Of a DNA stretch of 64,000 nucleotides, positions 25,070-33,550 are shown one piece after another; within the stretch, counting starts at the first letter, position 1; each line of letters starts with the position of its first letter. Origin of the DNA: Thermus oshimai DSM 12092 (GTDB taxonomy: Bacteria > Deinococcota > Deinococci > Deinococcales > Thermaceae); NCBI RefSeq assembly GCF_000373145.1, contig NZ_KB890621.1, forward strand, positions 108,571 to 172,570. The letters run 5' to 3'. The notes under the pieces are model-generated. The model worked only from the letters and a program-made list of their open reading frames with translations, had not been told where the DNA came from and ran no database searches. The position numbers and the translations under genes are program-made.

Positions 25070-26947
25070 GTGGAGTGGTCCATCGCCACCTGCAGCCTAG
25101 GGGGCACCTTGGAGGAAAAGCTGGTGGCCATCGCCCGGGCCGGCTTTAGGGCGGTGGAGATCTTCGAGGACGATCTTTGCACCTATAGGGGAACCCCGAG
25201 GGAGCTCCGCCGCCTTGCGGAGAGCCTGGGCCTTTCCTTTGTGGCCCTCCAGCCCATCCGGGACTACGAGGGCATGCCCCCTGAGGTGCAAAAGCGTCGG
25301 CTGGCGCGGATAGAGCGCACCTTTGACCTCATGGGGGAGCTGGGGATCGCCCTCACCTACGTCTGCTCCAACACCTCCCCCCTTGCGGAGGGCGACCCCG
25401 ACCGGATGGCCGCCCAGCTTCGGGAGCTGGCGGAACGGGCCGCCCAGAGGGGGATCCGCGTGGGGTACGAGGCCCTCTCCTGGGGGCGCCACGTGCGGGA
25501 CTGGCCCCAGGCCTGGGAAGTGGTCCGGCGGGCGGACCACCCCCACCTGGGGCTTGTCCTGGATAGCTTCCATGCCTTTGTGCGGGGCAACCCCGTGGCG
25601 GAGCTGGCCAGGCTCCCGGGGGAAAGGGTTTTCCTGGTGCAGCTCTCCGATGCCCCCAACCTCCTCATGGACCCCCTGGCCCTAAGCCGCCACCACCGTT
25701 CCTTCCCCGGCCAAGGGGACTGGCCCCTGGCGGATTTCCTGGAGGCGGTTCTGGCCTCGGGGTACAGGGGCCCCCTGTCCCTGGAGATCTTCAACGAGTG
25801 GTTCCGGGCCGCCCCGCCCCAGGAGGTGGCCCAGAACGCCCTCCGGAGCCTGAAGGTCCTCCTGGACAGGCTGGGGCGGGTCGTCCCCCCCCTGCCCAGG
25901 GCCCTGCCCGTGGAGGAGGTGGCCTTCGTGGAGCTCCTTGCGGAGGAGGAGGACGCGGGCATCCTATCCGAGCTCCTCCAAGCCCTGGGCCTCCTGCGGG
26001 TGGGGAAGCATCCGGCCCTGGAGGTGGGGCTCTACCGCGGCGGGGGGGCCCGCGTGGTCCTCAACGCCGAGCCGGAGCTGAGCGCGGCCGCTCCGCAGGA
26101 GGTGCCGGGCTTCCGTGGGGTGGGGTTCCGCGTCCAGCGGGCGGCCCCCATTCTGGCCCGGGCCCAGGCCCTGAACCTGGAGGTCCACCCCTTAGGGGGT
26201 GGGGGGTTGCCCCTGCCCGCCCTCCGGGGCCCGGGCCGGACCCGCATCTATCTGGTGGAGGGCTCGGTGGAGGCCATCCTGGGCCTTCCCGAAGGCCAGG
26301 AGGCCGCCGAGGCCCACCTCCGGGTGGACCACTTCACCAACGTGATGGGCCGCCCCGAGCTGTACAGCTGGCTTCTGGTCTATAAGAGCCTCTTTGACTT
26401 TGAGCTGGAGCCTGTGGTGGAGATCCTGGACCCCTACGGGGCCTTTTACAGCCGGTGCGTGCACAGCCCCAAAGGAGGGATCCGGATTCCCCTGAACACC
26501 GCGGAAGGGGGGGAAACCCTGGCCACCCGGTTCCTCCGGGCCATGGGGGGAGGGGGGATCCAGCACGTGGCCTTTGCCGTCCCCAACGTGTTTGAGGTGG
26601 CCGAAAGGATGCGCGCCCGAGGGCTTCCCCTTCTGGAGGTTCCCCGCTCCTACTACCGGGTCCTGGCCACCCGCTTCGACCTGGAACCGGCCTTCTTGGA
26701 ACAGCTGGAGGCCCACGGCCTGCTCTACGATGCCGACGGTCGGGGCGGGGAGTTCCTCCAGCTCTACACCCCCGCTTTCCACGGGCGGTTTTTCTTTGAG
26801 GCCTTGGAGCGGAGGGGAGGGTACGAGCACTTTGGGGCGGCCAATACGCCGGTGCGCTTGGCGGCCCAGGTGGGCCAGCCCTGGCCTGGAGAGAGGGGCC
26901 TTCAGATGGTAGGTAATATTGTTGACAATATGGGCGACGGAGGGTAA
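25070..26947 (+). CDS. quiC: 3-dehydroshikimate dehydratase, QuiC-like TIM barrel plus HPPD-like domain
   Basis: A 625-residue two-domain protein. Residues 1-275 form a xylose-isomerase-like TIM barrel (IATCSLGGTLEEKLVAIARA; metal ligands likely in YEALSWG, LDSFHAF and SLEIFNEW). Residues about 285-600 form an HPPD/VOC-like tandem with VDHFTNVMG, IQHVAFAV and GGEFLQLYT carrying a 2-His-1-Glu set. This is the architecture and length of QuiC from pseudomonads, which turns 3-dehydroshikimate into protocatechuate. Start GTG 25070. The C-terminus reads into a promoter-operator (26913-26950) for the next operon. Confidence 0.85.
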   Translation: MEWSIATCSLGGTLEEKLVAIARAGFRAVEIFEDDLCTYRGTPRELRRLAESLGLSFVALQPIRDYEGMPPEVQKRRLARIERTFDLMGELGIALTYVCSNTSPLAEGDPDRMAAQLRELAERAAQRGIRVGYEALSWGRHVRDWPQAWEVVRRADHPHLGLVLDSFHAFVRGNPVAELARLPGERVFLVQLSDAPNLLMDPLALSRHHRSFPGQGDWPLADFLEAVLASGYRGPLSLEIFNEWFRAAPPQEVAQNALRSLKVLLDRLGRVVPPLPRALPVEEVAFVELLAEEEDAGILSELLQALGLLRVGKHPALEVGLYRGGGARVVLNAEPELSAAAPQEVPGFRGVGFRVQRAAPILARAQALNLEVHPLGGGGLPLPALRGPGRTRIYLVEGSVEAILGLPEGQEAAEAHLRVDHFTNVMGRPELYSWLLVYKSLFDFELEPVVEILDPYGAFYSRCVHSPKGGIRIPLNTAEGGETLATRFLRAMGGGGIQHVAFAVPNVFEVAERMRARGLPLLEVPRSYYRVLATRFDLEPAFLEQLEAHGLLYDADGRGGEFLQLYTPAFHGRFFFEALERRGGYEHFGAANTPVRLAAQVGQPWPGERGLQMVGNIVDNMGDGG

Positions 26948-26950
26948 CAT
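26913..26950 (+). promoter_or_regulatory. promoter with overlapping operator for the first Liv-type importer operon
   Basis: TTGACA (26922-26927) is followed after exactly 17 bp by TAACAT (26945-26950). A perfect 16-bp palindrome, ATATTGT-TG-ACAATAT (26916-26931), covers the -35 box. A transcript would start near 26957, which supports ATG 26979 as the start of the binding protein. The same module, 24 of 26 bases identical over 26913-26938, precedes the second extradiol dioxygenase gene. The site lies inside the last codons of the quiC-like gene. Confidence 0.75.
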
Positions 26951-26978
26951 GGTGGGCAAACCCTCAGGGAGGAAAGGT

Positions 26979-28169
26979 ATGGAAAAGCTGGGGCGCAGGC
27001 AGGTGATCAAGGCGGGTCTCGGGCTTTTGGGGGCCGCGGCGGCCAGCCGCTTCTCCTTTGCCCTAGGGCAGGGGAGCCAGCCCATCCGCATCGGGGTGGT
27101 CCTCTCCTATTCCGGGCCCTTCGCCCGGCTGGGGCAGGAGATCACCCGGGGGATGGAACTGTACCTGGAGAAGGTGGGGGGGCAGGCGGGGGGCCGGCCC
27201 ATCCAGCTCCTAAAGGAGGACGAGGAGGCCGACCCCGCGGTGGCCGTGCGCAAGGTGCGCAAGCTGGTGGAGCAGGACAAGGTGGACCTTCTGGCGGGGA
27301 TCATCCTTTCCTCGTCCGCCTACGCGGTCCGGGATTACGTCCACGAGCGCCAGATCCCCACGGTGGTGGCCAACGCCGCGGCCAACGACATCACCCGGGC
27401 CCGCAAGAGCCCCTACGTGTTCCGCACCTCCATCAGCGCCTGGCAGCAGCACTACCCCATGGGGGCCTGGGTGGCCAGGAACGTGGGCAAGCGGGTTTTC
27501 GTGGTGGCCCTGGATTACGCCTTCGGTAAGGAGTCCACCGCCGCCTTCAAGGAGAGCTTCCTCGAGGCCGGCGGCCAGGTGGTGGGCGAGGTCTACTCCC
27601 CCTTGGGGACCACGGACTTCAGCGCGGTCATCGCCCGCATCACCGCCAGCAGGCCGGACGCGGTGTTCGGGGTGCTTTCCGGAAGCGACGCGGTGATCTT
27701 CCTCCGGCAGTACGCCCAGTTCGGTCTGAACCGGGCCATCCCCTTGGCGGTGAGCGGGGAGGTGACGGACGAGAACGTTCTGGAGGCCATCGGCGAGGCG
27801 GCTTTGGGGGCCAAGAGCTGCGACCACTGGGTCTACACCCTGAACAACAGCGCCAACCGGGAGTTCGTCCAAGCCTACCGCCGGAAGTACGGCGGGGTGC
27901 CCAACCACTTCGCCGTCCGGGGGTACGACGCCATGCAGTTCATCGTGGACGCCATCAACACCGTCCGGGGGGACGTTTCCAACCGCAGGCGGTTGGTGGA
28001 GGCCCTGAAGACGGCCAAGATCATCAGCCCTCGAGGCTTCGTCCAGATGGACCCGGAGACCAACAACGCCACCCAGCACGTGTACGTCCGGGAAGTGGTG
28101 CGCATGGAGAACTTCTTCACCAATCGGCTCATCGCCGATCTGGGCACGGTGCGCGATCCGGGAAAGTGA
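26979..28169 (+). CDS. Liv-type ABC transporter substrate-binding protein (aromatic-acid candidate)
   Basis: A 396-residue periplasmic binding protein of the branched-chain amino acid family (Peripla_BP_6). The leader has twin arginines (GRRQVIKAGLGLLGAAAA), suggesting Tat export, and the mature part opens IRIGVVLSYSGPFARLGQEI. ATG 26979 has GGGAGG 6 nt upstream and lies downstream of the predicted transcription start; an earlier ATG at 26949 does not. First gene of a promoter-driven operon with two permeases, a fused ATPase and aromatic oxygenases, so its ligand is probably an aromatic acid. Confidence 0.88.
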   Translation: MEKLGRRQVIKAGLGLLGAAAASRFSFALGQGSQPIRIGVVLSYSGPFARLGQEITRGMELYLEKVGGQAGGRPIQLLKEDEEADPAVAVRKVRKLVEQDKVDLLAGIILSSSAYAVRDYVHERQIPTVVANAAANDITRARKSPYVFRTSISAWQQHYPMGAWVARNVGKRVFVVALDYAFGKESTAAFKESFLEAGGQVVGEVYSPLGTTDFSAVIARITASRPDAVFGVLSGSDAVIFLRQYAQFGLNRAIPLAVSGEVTDENVLEAIGEAALGAKSCDHWVYTLNNSANREFVQAYRRKYGGVPNHFAVRGYDAMQFIVDAINTVRGDVSNRRRLVEALKTAKIISPRGFVQMDPETNNATQHVYVREVVRMENFFTNRLIADLGTVRDPGK

Positions 28170-29038
28170 CGGGCATGGTCCTCCTTCTCCTGACCCAACT
28201 CCTCAACAGCCTGGCTTTCGGGATGCTCCTCTTCCTCCTGGCCCTGGGGCTTTCCCTCATCTTCGGGGTGGCCCGGGTGGTCAACCTGGCCCACGGGGCC
28301 TTTTACCTCCTGGGGGCCTACCTGGGGCTGGCCCTGGCCCAGGCCTGGGGGAACTTCTGGCTGGCCCTTCTCGTGGTGCCCCTGGGGGTAGGGCTCCTGG
28401 GGGCGCTTCTGGAGCGCGTTCTCCTCCGGGGGCTCCACGGGAGGGAGCTGGAGCAGGTCCTCCTCACCATCGGCCTGGGGTTCGTCATCGCCGACCTCCT
28501 CAGGGCCGCCTTTGGGGCCGCGGTGCGCTCCGTCCCCCCGCCCCCCGAGCTCGCCGGCCCCCTCTTCCTGGGCCCCCTCATCTACCCCAAGTACCCCCTC
28601 TTCCTCATCGGCACGGGGCTCTTCCTCTTCTTCCTGGTGCGCCTCCTTCTCGCCCGCACCGCCTTTGGGGTCCAGATCCGGGCCGTGACCTCCGACCCCG
28701 CCATGGCCAGCGCCCTGGGCATCCGGCCCGAGCGGGTGGGCCTCCTGACCTTTGGGGTGGGCACGGGGCTGGCCGCCCTGGGGGGGGTTCTGGGGGCCCC
28801 CCTCATCGCCCTGGCCCCGGGGATGGACGCCCAGATGACCCTCTTCGCCCTCATGGTGGTGGTCATCGGCGGGCTGGGCCGCCTGGAGGGGGCCTTCTTC
28901 GGGGCCATCCTGGTGGGGCTGGTGGACGGGTTCGGCCGCCTCTTCCTGCCCCAGGTGGCCATGTTCCTCATCTTTGCCCTCATGGCCCTGGTCCTGGCCC
29001 TTAAGCCGGAGGGGCTTCTGGGAAGGAGGCTGGCATGA
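28166..29038 (+). CDS. Liv-type ABC permease, LivH-like
   Basis: Inner-membrane permease of 290 residues with eight or so hydrophobic segments. The LivH opening GLSLIFGVARVVNLAHGAFYLLGAY and the late ALMVVVIGGLGRLEGAFFGA motif are present. The frame can start at GTG 28166, overlapping the binding-protein stop, or ATG 28175. It is encoded between the binding protein and LivM-like genes and overlaps the latter by 4 bp. Confidence 0.9.
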   Translation: MTGMVLLLLTQLLNSLAFGMLLFLLALGLSLIFGVARVVNLAHGAFYLLGAYLGLALAQAWGNFWLALLVVPLGVGLLGALLERVLLRGLHGRELEQVLLTIGLGFVIADLLRAAFGAAVRSVPPPPELAGPLFLGPLIYPKYPLFLIGTGLFLFFLVRLLLARTAFGVQIRAVTSDPAMASALGIRPERVGLLTFGVGTGLAALGGVLGAPLIALAPGMDAQMTLFALMVVVIGGLGRLEGAFFGAILVGLVDGFGRLFLPQVAMFLIFALMALVLALKPEGLLGRRLA

Positions 29039-29985
29039 TGGCCCAGCGCTCCAAGACGGCTACCCCCCGGGCCCAGCTCCGGACCCTGGGCCTCCGGGCG
29101 GGCCTGGTGGCCCTCCTCCTCCTGCCGGCCTTCTTCGGGGGGTACCCCCTTTTCCTGGCCACCGAGGGCCTCCTCCTGGGGGTGGCGGCCGCTGCTCTGA
29201 GCTTCCTCATGGGCCACGCGGGCATCGCTTCCTTGGGCCAAGCCGCCTTCTTAGGCCTCGGGGCCTACACCCTGGGCCTGGCCCTGAAGGCGGGTTGGCC
29301 CTTGGGGGGGGCTCTTTTTCTGGCCTTCCTGGTGGCCGCGCTTTACGGCCTCCTCACCGGCCTTTTGGTGTTCCGGGCCCAAGGGATCTTTGTCCTGATG
29401 CTCACCCTGGCCTTCGCCCAGATGGTCTACTCCGCAGCCTTCAAGTGGACCGCCCTCACCGGAGGGGACGACGGGCTTTCCCTCTCCGGGATGGCCCTGA
29501 ACCCGGTCCTCCTCCACGGGGCGGCCCTGGTCCTCCTCCTCCTCGTCCTGGGGTTTCTGGGCCACCTGCTCCGCACCCCCTACGGCAAGACCCTGGAGGC
29601 CATACGCCAGAACGAGGAGAAGGCCCGGGCCTTAGGCGTGCCCACCTTTTTCTACAAGCTCTCCGCCTACACCCTGGCCGGAGGGCTCACCGGGCTTGCG
29701 GGGGCCGGGCTGGTCCTCCACCGCTCCTTTGTGAGCCCCCACGACCTCTTCTGGCTGACCTCCGCGGTCTTGGTGGTCATGGTCCTCCTGGGAGGGGCGC
29801 GGGGGCTCTGGGGGGCGGCCTTCGGGGCGGTGCTTTACGTCTTCCTCCAGGCCTGGGTGAGCTCCTTGACCGACCTCTGGGGGCTTTTCGTGGGGCTCCT
29901 CCTCATCCTCAGCGTGCTCTACGCCCGGGAGGGGCTTTGGGTGCTTCTGGAAAAGCGCGTGGGGGGTGGCGGTGGCCGGGCTTAA
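29035..29985 (+). CDS. Liv-type ABC permease, LivM-like
   Basis: A 316-residue permease with the LivM motifs GHAGIASLGQAAFLGLGAY near residue 60 and the EAA-type loop GKTLEAIRQNEEKARALGVP near 183. The ATG overlaps the LivH-like stop by 4 bp and its own end overlaps the fused ATPase gene by 20 bp. With LivH it forms the transmembrane pore of the importer. Confidence 0.9.
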   Translation: MMAQRSKTATPRAQLRTLGLRAGLVALLLLPAFFGGYPLFLATEGLLLGVAAAALSFLMGHAGIASLGQAAFLGLGAYTLGLALKAGWPLGGALFLAFLVAALYGLLTGLLVFRAQGIFVLMLTLAFAQMVYSAAFKWTALTGGDDGLSLSGMALNPVLLHGAALVLLLLVLGFLGHLLRTPYGKTLEAIRQNEEKARALGVPTFFYKLSAYTLAGGLTGLAGAGLVLHRSFVSPHDLFWLTSAVLVVMVLLGGARGLWGAAFGAVLYVFLQAWVSSLTDLWGLFVGLLLILSVLYAREGLWVLLEKRVGGGGGRA

Positions 29986-31426
29986 GGTGGAAGGGGTGTA
30001 CAAGGCCTTCGGCGGGGTCCTGGCCCTGGCGGGGGTGAGCCTCGAGGTGGCCCCGGGGGAACGCCGGGCGGTCATCGGCCCCAACGGGGCGGGGAAGAGC
30101 ACCCTCTTTAAGGTCATCGCGGGGGAGCTCAGGCCGGACCGGGGACGGGTCCTTTTGGGGGGCAGGGAGATCACCGGGCGGCCCCAGGAAGGGGTGGTCC
30201 GGCTGGGCCTGGCCCGCACCTTCCAGCGCTCCAGCCTCTTCCCGGAACTTTCGGTCTGGGAGAACGTGGCCCTGGCCCGGGAGGCCGCCCGGGGACAGGC
30301 GGGGTCCTGGCGGAAGGCCCTGGCCCCGGACGAGGAGGTGGCCGCGGTCCTGGAGGGGGTGGGCCTGGCCGAGCGGGCGGGGGTGGAGGCGGGCCGCCTC
30401 TCCCACGGGGAAAAACGCCAGCTGGAGATCGCCATGGCCCTGGTCCAGCGCCCCAGTGTCCTCCTCCTGGACGAGCCCTTGGCCGGCCTTTCGGGGGCGG
30501 AGCGGGAGCGGATCGGCCGCCTCATCCTAGGACTGGACCCCAGGATCACCGTTCTCCTGGTGGAGCACGACCTGGACTACGCCCTCCGCTTCGCCCACCA
30601 GGTCACGGTGCTCCACTACGGGGAGGTGGTGGCCCAAGGTCCTCCCGAGGCCATCCGCCAGGACCCCACGGTCCAGGAGATCTACGTGGGGAGCGGCTGG
30701 GCCGTGGGGGAGGGGGGGAAGGACCCCTCCGGGGAGGTGGTGCTCGCCTGCCGGGGCCTGGCCGCGGGGTATGGGGCCATGCGGGTGCTCCAGGGGGTGG
30801 ACCTGGAGGTGCGCCGGGGGGAGGTGGTGGCCCTCCTGGGCCGGAACGGGATGGGGAAGACCACCCTCCTCTCCGCCCTCATGGGGCTCCTCCCCCTGCA
30901 AGGGGGGGAGGTGCTCCTCCTGGGGGAGGGGGTGGGGCACCTGCCCCCCTACCGCCGGGCCCACCGGGGGATGGCCCTGGTGCCCCAGGGGCGCAGGATG
31001 TTCGAGGGGCTTTCCGTGGAGGAGGAGCTCCGCCTGGCCGCCCAGGGCCTGGGGGGCCGCTGGACCGTGGAGCGGGTCTTTGAGGTCTTTCCCCGGCTTA
31101 AGGAGAGGCGGCAGGTGGCCTCCCGGGCCCTTTCCGGGGGGGAACAGCAGATGGTGGCCATCGCCCGGGCTCTCCTACGCAACCCCAAGGTGGTCCTCAT
31201 GGACGAGCCCAGCGAGGGGCTTTCCCCCCTCATGGTCCGCCAGGTGGCGGAGGTGGTCCAAACCCTCAAGGCGGAAGGGGAAACGGTGCTCCTGGCCGAG
31301 CAGAACGTCCAGATGGCCCTCTCCGTGGCCGACCGGGTCTACATCCTGGAGCACGGGGAGATCGTCTGGGCCGGTCGGCCGGAGGAGGCCTCGGACCGGG
31401 TTCTGGCGGAGCACCTGGGCGTCTAG
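29966..31426 (+). CDS. fused Liv-type ABC ATPase (LivG-LivF in one chain)
   Basis: A 486-residue protein containing both ATPase subunits that are normally separate. The LivG-like half has Walker A IGPNGAGKST near residue 38, signature LSHGE and Walker B LLLDEP. After a short linker near residues 240-253 (GWAVGEGGKDPSGEV), the LivF-like half has LLGRNGMGKTT, signature LSGGEQQ and VLMDEPSEGLSP. Start GTG 29966. The fusion enforces a 1:1 LivG:LivF ratio. No second ATPase gene follows; the next gene encodes a Rieske oxygenase. Confidence 0.92.
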   Translation: MAVAGLKVEGVYKAFGGVLALAGVSLEVAPGERRAVIGPNGAGKSTLFKVIAGELRPDRGRVLLGGREITGRPQEGVVRLGLARTFQRSSLFPELSVWENVALAREAARGQAGSWRKALAPDEEVAAVLEGVGLAERAGVEAGRLSHGEKRQLEIAMALVQRPSVLLLDEPLAGLSGAERERIGRLILGLDPRITVLLVEHDLDYALRFAHQVTVLHYGEVVAQGPPEAIRQDPTVQEIYVGSGWAVGEGGKDPSGEVVLACRGLAAGYGAMRVLQGVDLEVRRGEVVALLGRNGMGKTTLLSALMGLLPLQGGEVLLLGEGVGHLPPYRRAHRGMALVPQGRRMFEGLSVEEELRLAAQGLGGRWTVERVFEVFPRLKERRQVASRALSGGEQQMVAIARALLRNPKVVLMDEPSEGLSPLMVRQVAEVVQTLKAEGETVLLAEQNVQMALSVADRVYILEHGEIVWAGRPEEASDRVLAEHLGV

Positions 31427-31440
31427 AGGAGGTGGGAGGG

Positions 31441-32763
31441 GTGCTTAGGCTTTCCGATGGGGTGCGGGCCAAGCTGGAGGAGCTGGCCCAGGGGGTGGAG
31501 GAGGGGCTTCTGCCCGCGTGGATCTTCAACGACCCCGACCTCTTTGAGCTGGAAAAGGAGCGGATCTTCAGCCGCTCCTGGGTGTACCTGGCCCACGAGT
31601 CCGAGATCCCCAAGCCCGGGGACTACGTGCTCCGCTACATCCTCAACAACCCCTACATCGTGGTCCGGGGCGAGGACGGGCAGGTGCGGGCCTTCCTGGA
31701 CATGTGCCGCCACCGGGGGATGCGGGTCTGCCGGGCGGAGGCGGGCAACGCCAGCCACTTCCGCTGCCCTTTCCACGGCTGGACCTACCGCAACGACGGG
31801 GCCCTGGTGGGCGTGCCCGCGGAGCGGGAAGCCTTTGCGGGGGATCTGAGGAAGGAGGAGTGGGGCCTGGTGCCCCTGCCCCGCCTCGAGGCCTTTGACG
31901 GCCTCCTCTTCGGCAACCTGGACCCCGGGGCCCCGTCCTTGGAGGAATGGCTGGGGGAGATCCGCTGGTACCTGGAGCTCATCACCAAGCGGAGCCCGGC
32001 GGGCCTCGAGGTGCTGGGCCCGCCCCAGCGCTGGGTGGTGCCCACGGACTGGAAGCTGGCCCTAGAGACCTTCATAAGCGACAGCTACCACACCCTCATG
32101 ACCCACCGTTCCCTCATCGAGCTCGGCATCGCCCCCAAGGACGCCAAGTACGCCATGTACGGGGAGCAGATCCACGTTCCCGGAAAAGGCCACGGGGCCA
32201 TGGTGGTGGGGGCCCCCCCGGGGGCCCAGCTCCCCCCCTTCTGGGGCTACCCCGAGGAGATGATGGAGCGGGCCCGGGCCTCCTACCCCACCAAGGAGCA
32301 GTGGGAGGTGGCCAAGGAAACCCGCATCCTCCTCATCACCCTCTTTCCCAACTTCTCCATCCACAACCCCATCCGCCGCCCGGACCACAAGTACCCGCGT
32401 CCCGTGCCCATGCTCACCTTCCGGGTCTGGCATCCCCTGGGCCCGGGGCGGATCGAGATCTTCTCCTGGGGCCTGGTGGAGAAGGACGCTCCCGAGTGGT
32501 TCAAGGAAAAGGCCCGCCACTCCTACCTCCGCTTCTTCGGCTCCTCCGGGACCTTCGAGCAGGACGACACCGAGATCTGGTCCCACGTGGCCCAAAACGC
32601 CGCCTCCACCCAAGGGGGGCGGGTTCGCCTGTACTACCGCATGGGCCTCCACCTGGCCCCCGACCCCAACTGGCCGGGGCCGGGCGTGGCCTACGGGCTC
32701 AACTTCACGGACGCCAACCTGCGCAACTTCCACCGGCGTTACCTGGAGATGCTCTTGGCTTAG
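31441..32763 (+). CDS. Rieske aromatic ring-hydroxylating dioxygenase, large subunit
   Basis: A 440-residue alpha subunit. The Rieske [2Fe-2S] ligands are C89, H91, C109 and H112 (CRH...CPFH). The mononuclear iron site has D214 with H217 and H222 (SDSYHTLMTH) and an acidic third ligand probably in EQDDTEIW. GTG 31441 was chosen because GAGGAGG lies 8 nt upstream; an in-frame GTG at 31432 overlaps that site. It pairs with the beta subunit downstream to hydroxylate an aromatic ring. No ferredoxin or reductase gene is nearby. Substrate is not evident; a benzoate-type acid is plausible from context. Confidence 0.92.
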   Translation: MLRLSDGVRAKLEELAQGVEEGLLPAWIFNDPDLFELEKERIFSRSWVYLAHESEIPKPGDYVLRYILNNPYIVVRGEDGQVRAFLDMCRHRGMRVCRAEAGNASHFRCPFHGWTYRNDGALVGVPAEREAFAGDLRKEEWGLVPLPRLEAFDGLLFGNLDPGAPSLEEWLGEIRWYLELITKRSPAGLEVLGPPQRWVVPTDWKLALETFISDSYHTLMTHRSLIELGIAPKDAKYAMYGEQIHVPGKGHGAMVVGAPPGAQLPPFWGYPEEMMERARASYPTKEQWEVAKETRILLITLFPNFSIHNPIRRPDHKYPRPVPMLTFRVWHPLGPGRIEIFSWGLVEKDAPEWFKEKARHSYLRFFGSSGTFEQDDTEIWSHVAQNAASTQGGRVRLYYRMGLHLAPDPNWPGPGVAYGLNFTDANLRNFHRRYLEMLLA

Positions 32764-32772
32764 GGGGTGTGC

Positions 32773-33285
32773 ATGGATCCCACCCGGGAGATCCTGGAGG
32801 TGCTCTACAAGGAGGCGGAGCTTCTGGACGAGGGCCGATACCGGGAATGGCTGGACCTTCTGGACGAGGAGGTGGTCTACCGGGTGCCGGTGCGCCAGAC
32901 CCGGGAGCGCCCTCCGGAGGGGGGCCTGAGCGGGGTGGCGGAGGGGATGCACCACCTGGACGAGGACCGCACCTCCTTGGAGATGCGGGTGGCCAGGCTG
33001 GAAACGGGCTTCGCCTGGGCGGAGGACCCCCCTTCCCGCCTGCGCCACTTCGTGACCAACGTGCGGGTGGGGGAGGTGGTGCGGACGGAACGGGGGGAGG
33101 AGGTGGCGGTGCGCTCCAACCTCCTCCTCTTCCGTAGCCGCTGGGACCGGCCCGACTACACCCTGCTCTCCGCCGAGAGGCGGGACGTGTGGCGCCGCCG
33201 GGAGGGGGGGTGGCGGCTGGCCCAGCGGATCGTCATCCTAGACAGCGCCACCCTGCCCACCCACAACCTCTCCTTCTTCCTCTAG
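32773..33285 (+). CDS. aromatic ring-hydroxylating dioxygenase, small (beta) subunit
   Basis: A 170-residue protein of the SnoaL-like beta-subunit fold. It has the expected opening (EILEVLYKEAELLDEGRYREWLDLL), the central YRVPVRQTRE block and the C-terminal WRLAQRIVILDSATLPTHNLSFFL. These match the beta subunits of benzoate-, biphenyl- and related oxygenases. ATG 32773 follows the alpha-subunit stop by 9 bp. It is structural and supports alpha3beta3 assembly. Confidence 0.9.
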   Translation: MDPTREILEVLYKEAELLDEGRYREWLDLLDEEVVYRVPVRQTRERPPEGGLSGVAEGMHHLDEDRTSLEMRVARLETGFAWAEDPPSRLRHFVTNVRVGEVVRTERGEEVAVRSNLLLFRSRWDRPDYTLLSAERRDVWRRREGGWRLAQRIVILDSATLPTHNLSFFL

Positions 33286-33295
33286 GGAGGACGGC

Positions 33296-33550
33296 ATGAT
33301 CACCCTGACCAACGAGTTCACCACCGTGACCATAGAGAAGGTCCGCACCGGCCAGGGGGAGCGGGTGCGCATCACCTCCCCCCGGACGGGGTACAGCATC
33401 GACCTGGACCCCCTGGAGCTCGAGGCCCTCACCTGGCAGAGCCCGGAGACCTTCTCCCGCCTCCTGGCCACCCCCTTCGGCCCGGAGGAGGAGGGGGTGG
33501 AGGGCCGGCCCCTTTCCGACCTCATCCTCTTTGGGGGGGAGGATGCGTAG
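33296..33550 (+). CDS. small conserved protein next to the Rieske dioxygenase
   Basis: An 84-residue soluble protein, MITLTNEFTTVTIEKVRTGQ, with a beta-rich N-terminus, the block ITSPRTGYSIDLDPLELEAL and an acidic tail. I do not recognise a catalytic motif. Short proteins of this look are sometimes annotated dihydrodiol dehydrogenase beside Rieske oxygenases, but it is too small to hold a cofactor domain and that name is not supported. It starts 10 bp after the beta subunit and overlaps PobA, so an accessory role for the oxygenase is likely. Confidence 0.7.
   Translation: MITLTNEFTTVTIEKVRTGQGERVRITSPRTGYSIDLDPLELEALTWQSPETFSRLLATPFGPEEEGVEGRPLSDLILFGGEDA

Noticed and set aside
26949..28169. 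An earlier start (ATG 26949) for the first Liv binding protein
   Set aside because: It overlaps the predicted -10 box (26945-26950), so it would lie upstream of the transcription start; ATG 26979 has GGGAGG and gives a normal Tat-type leader.
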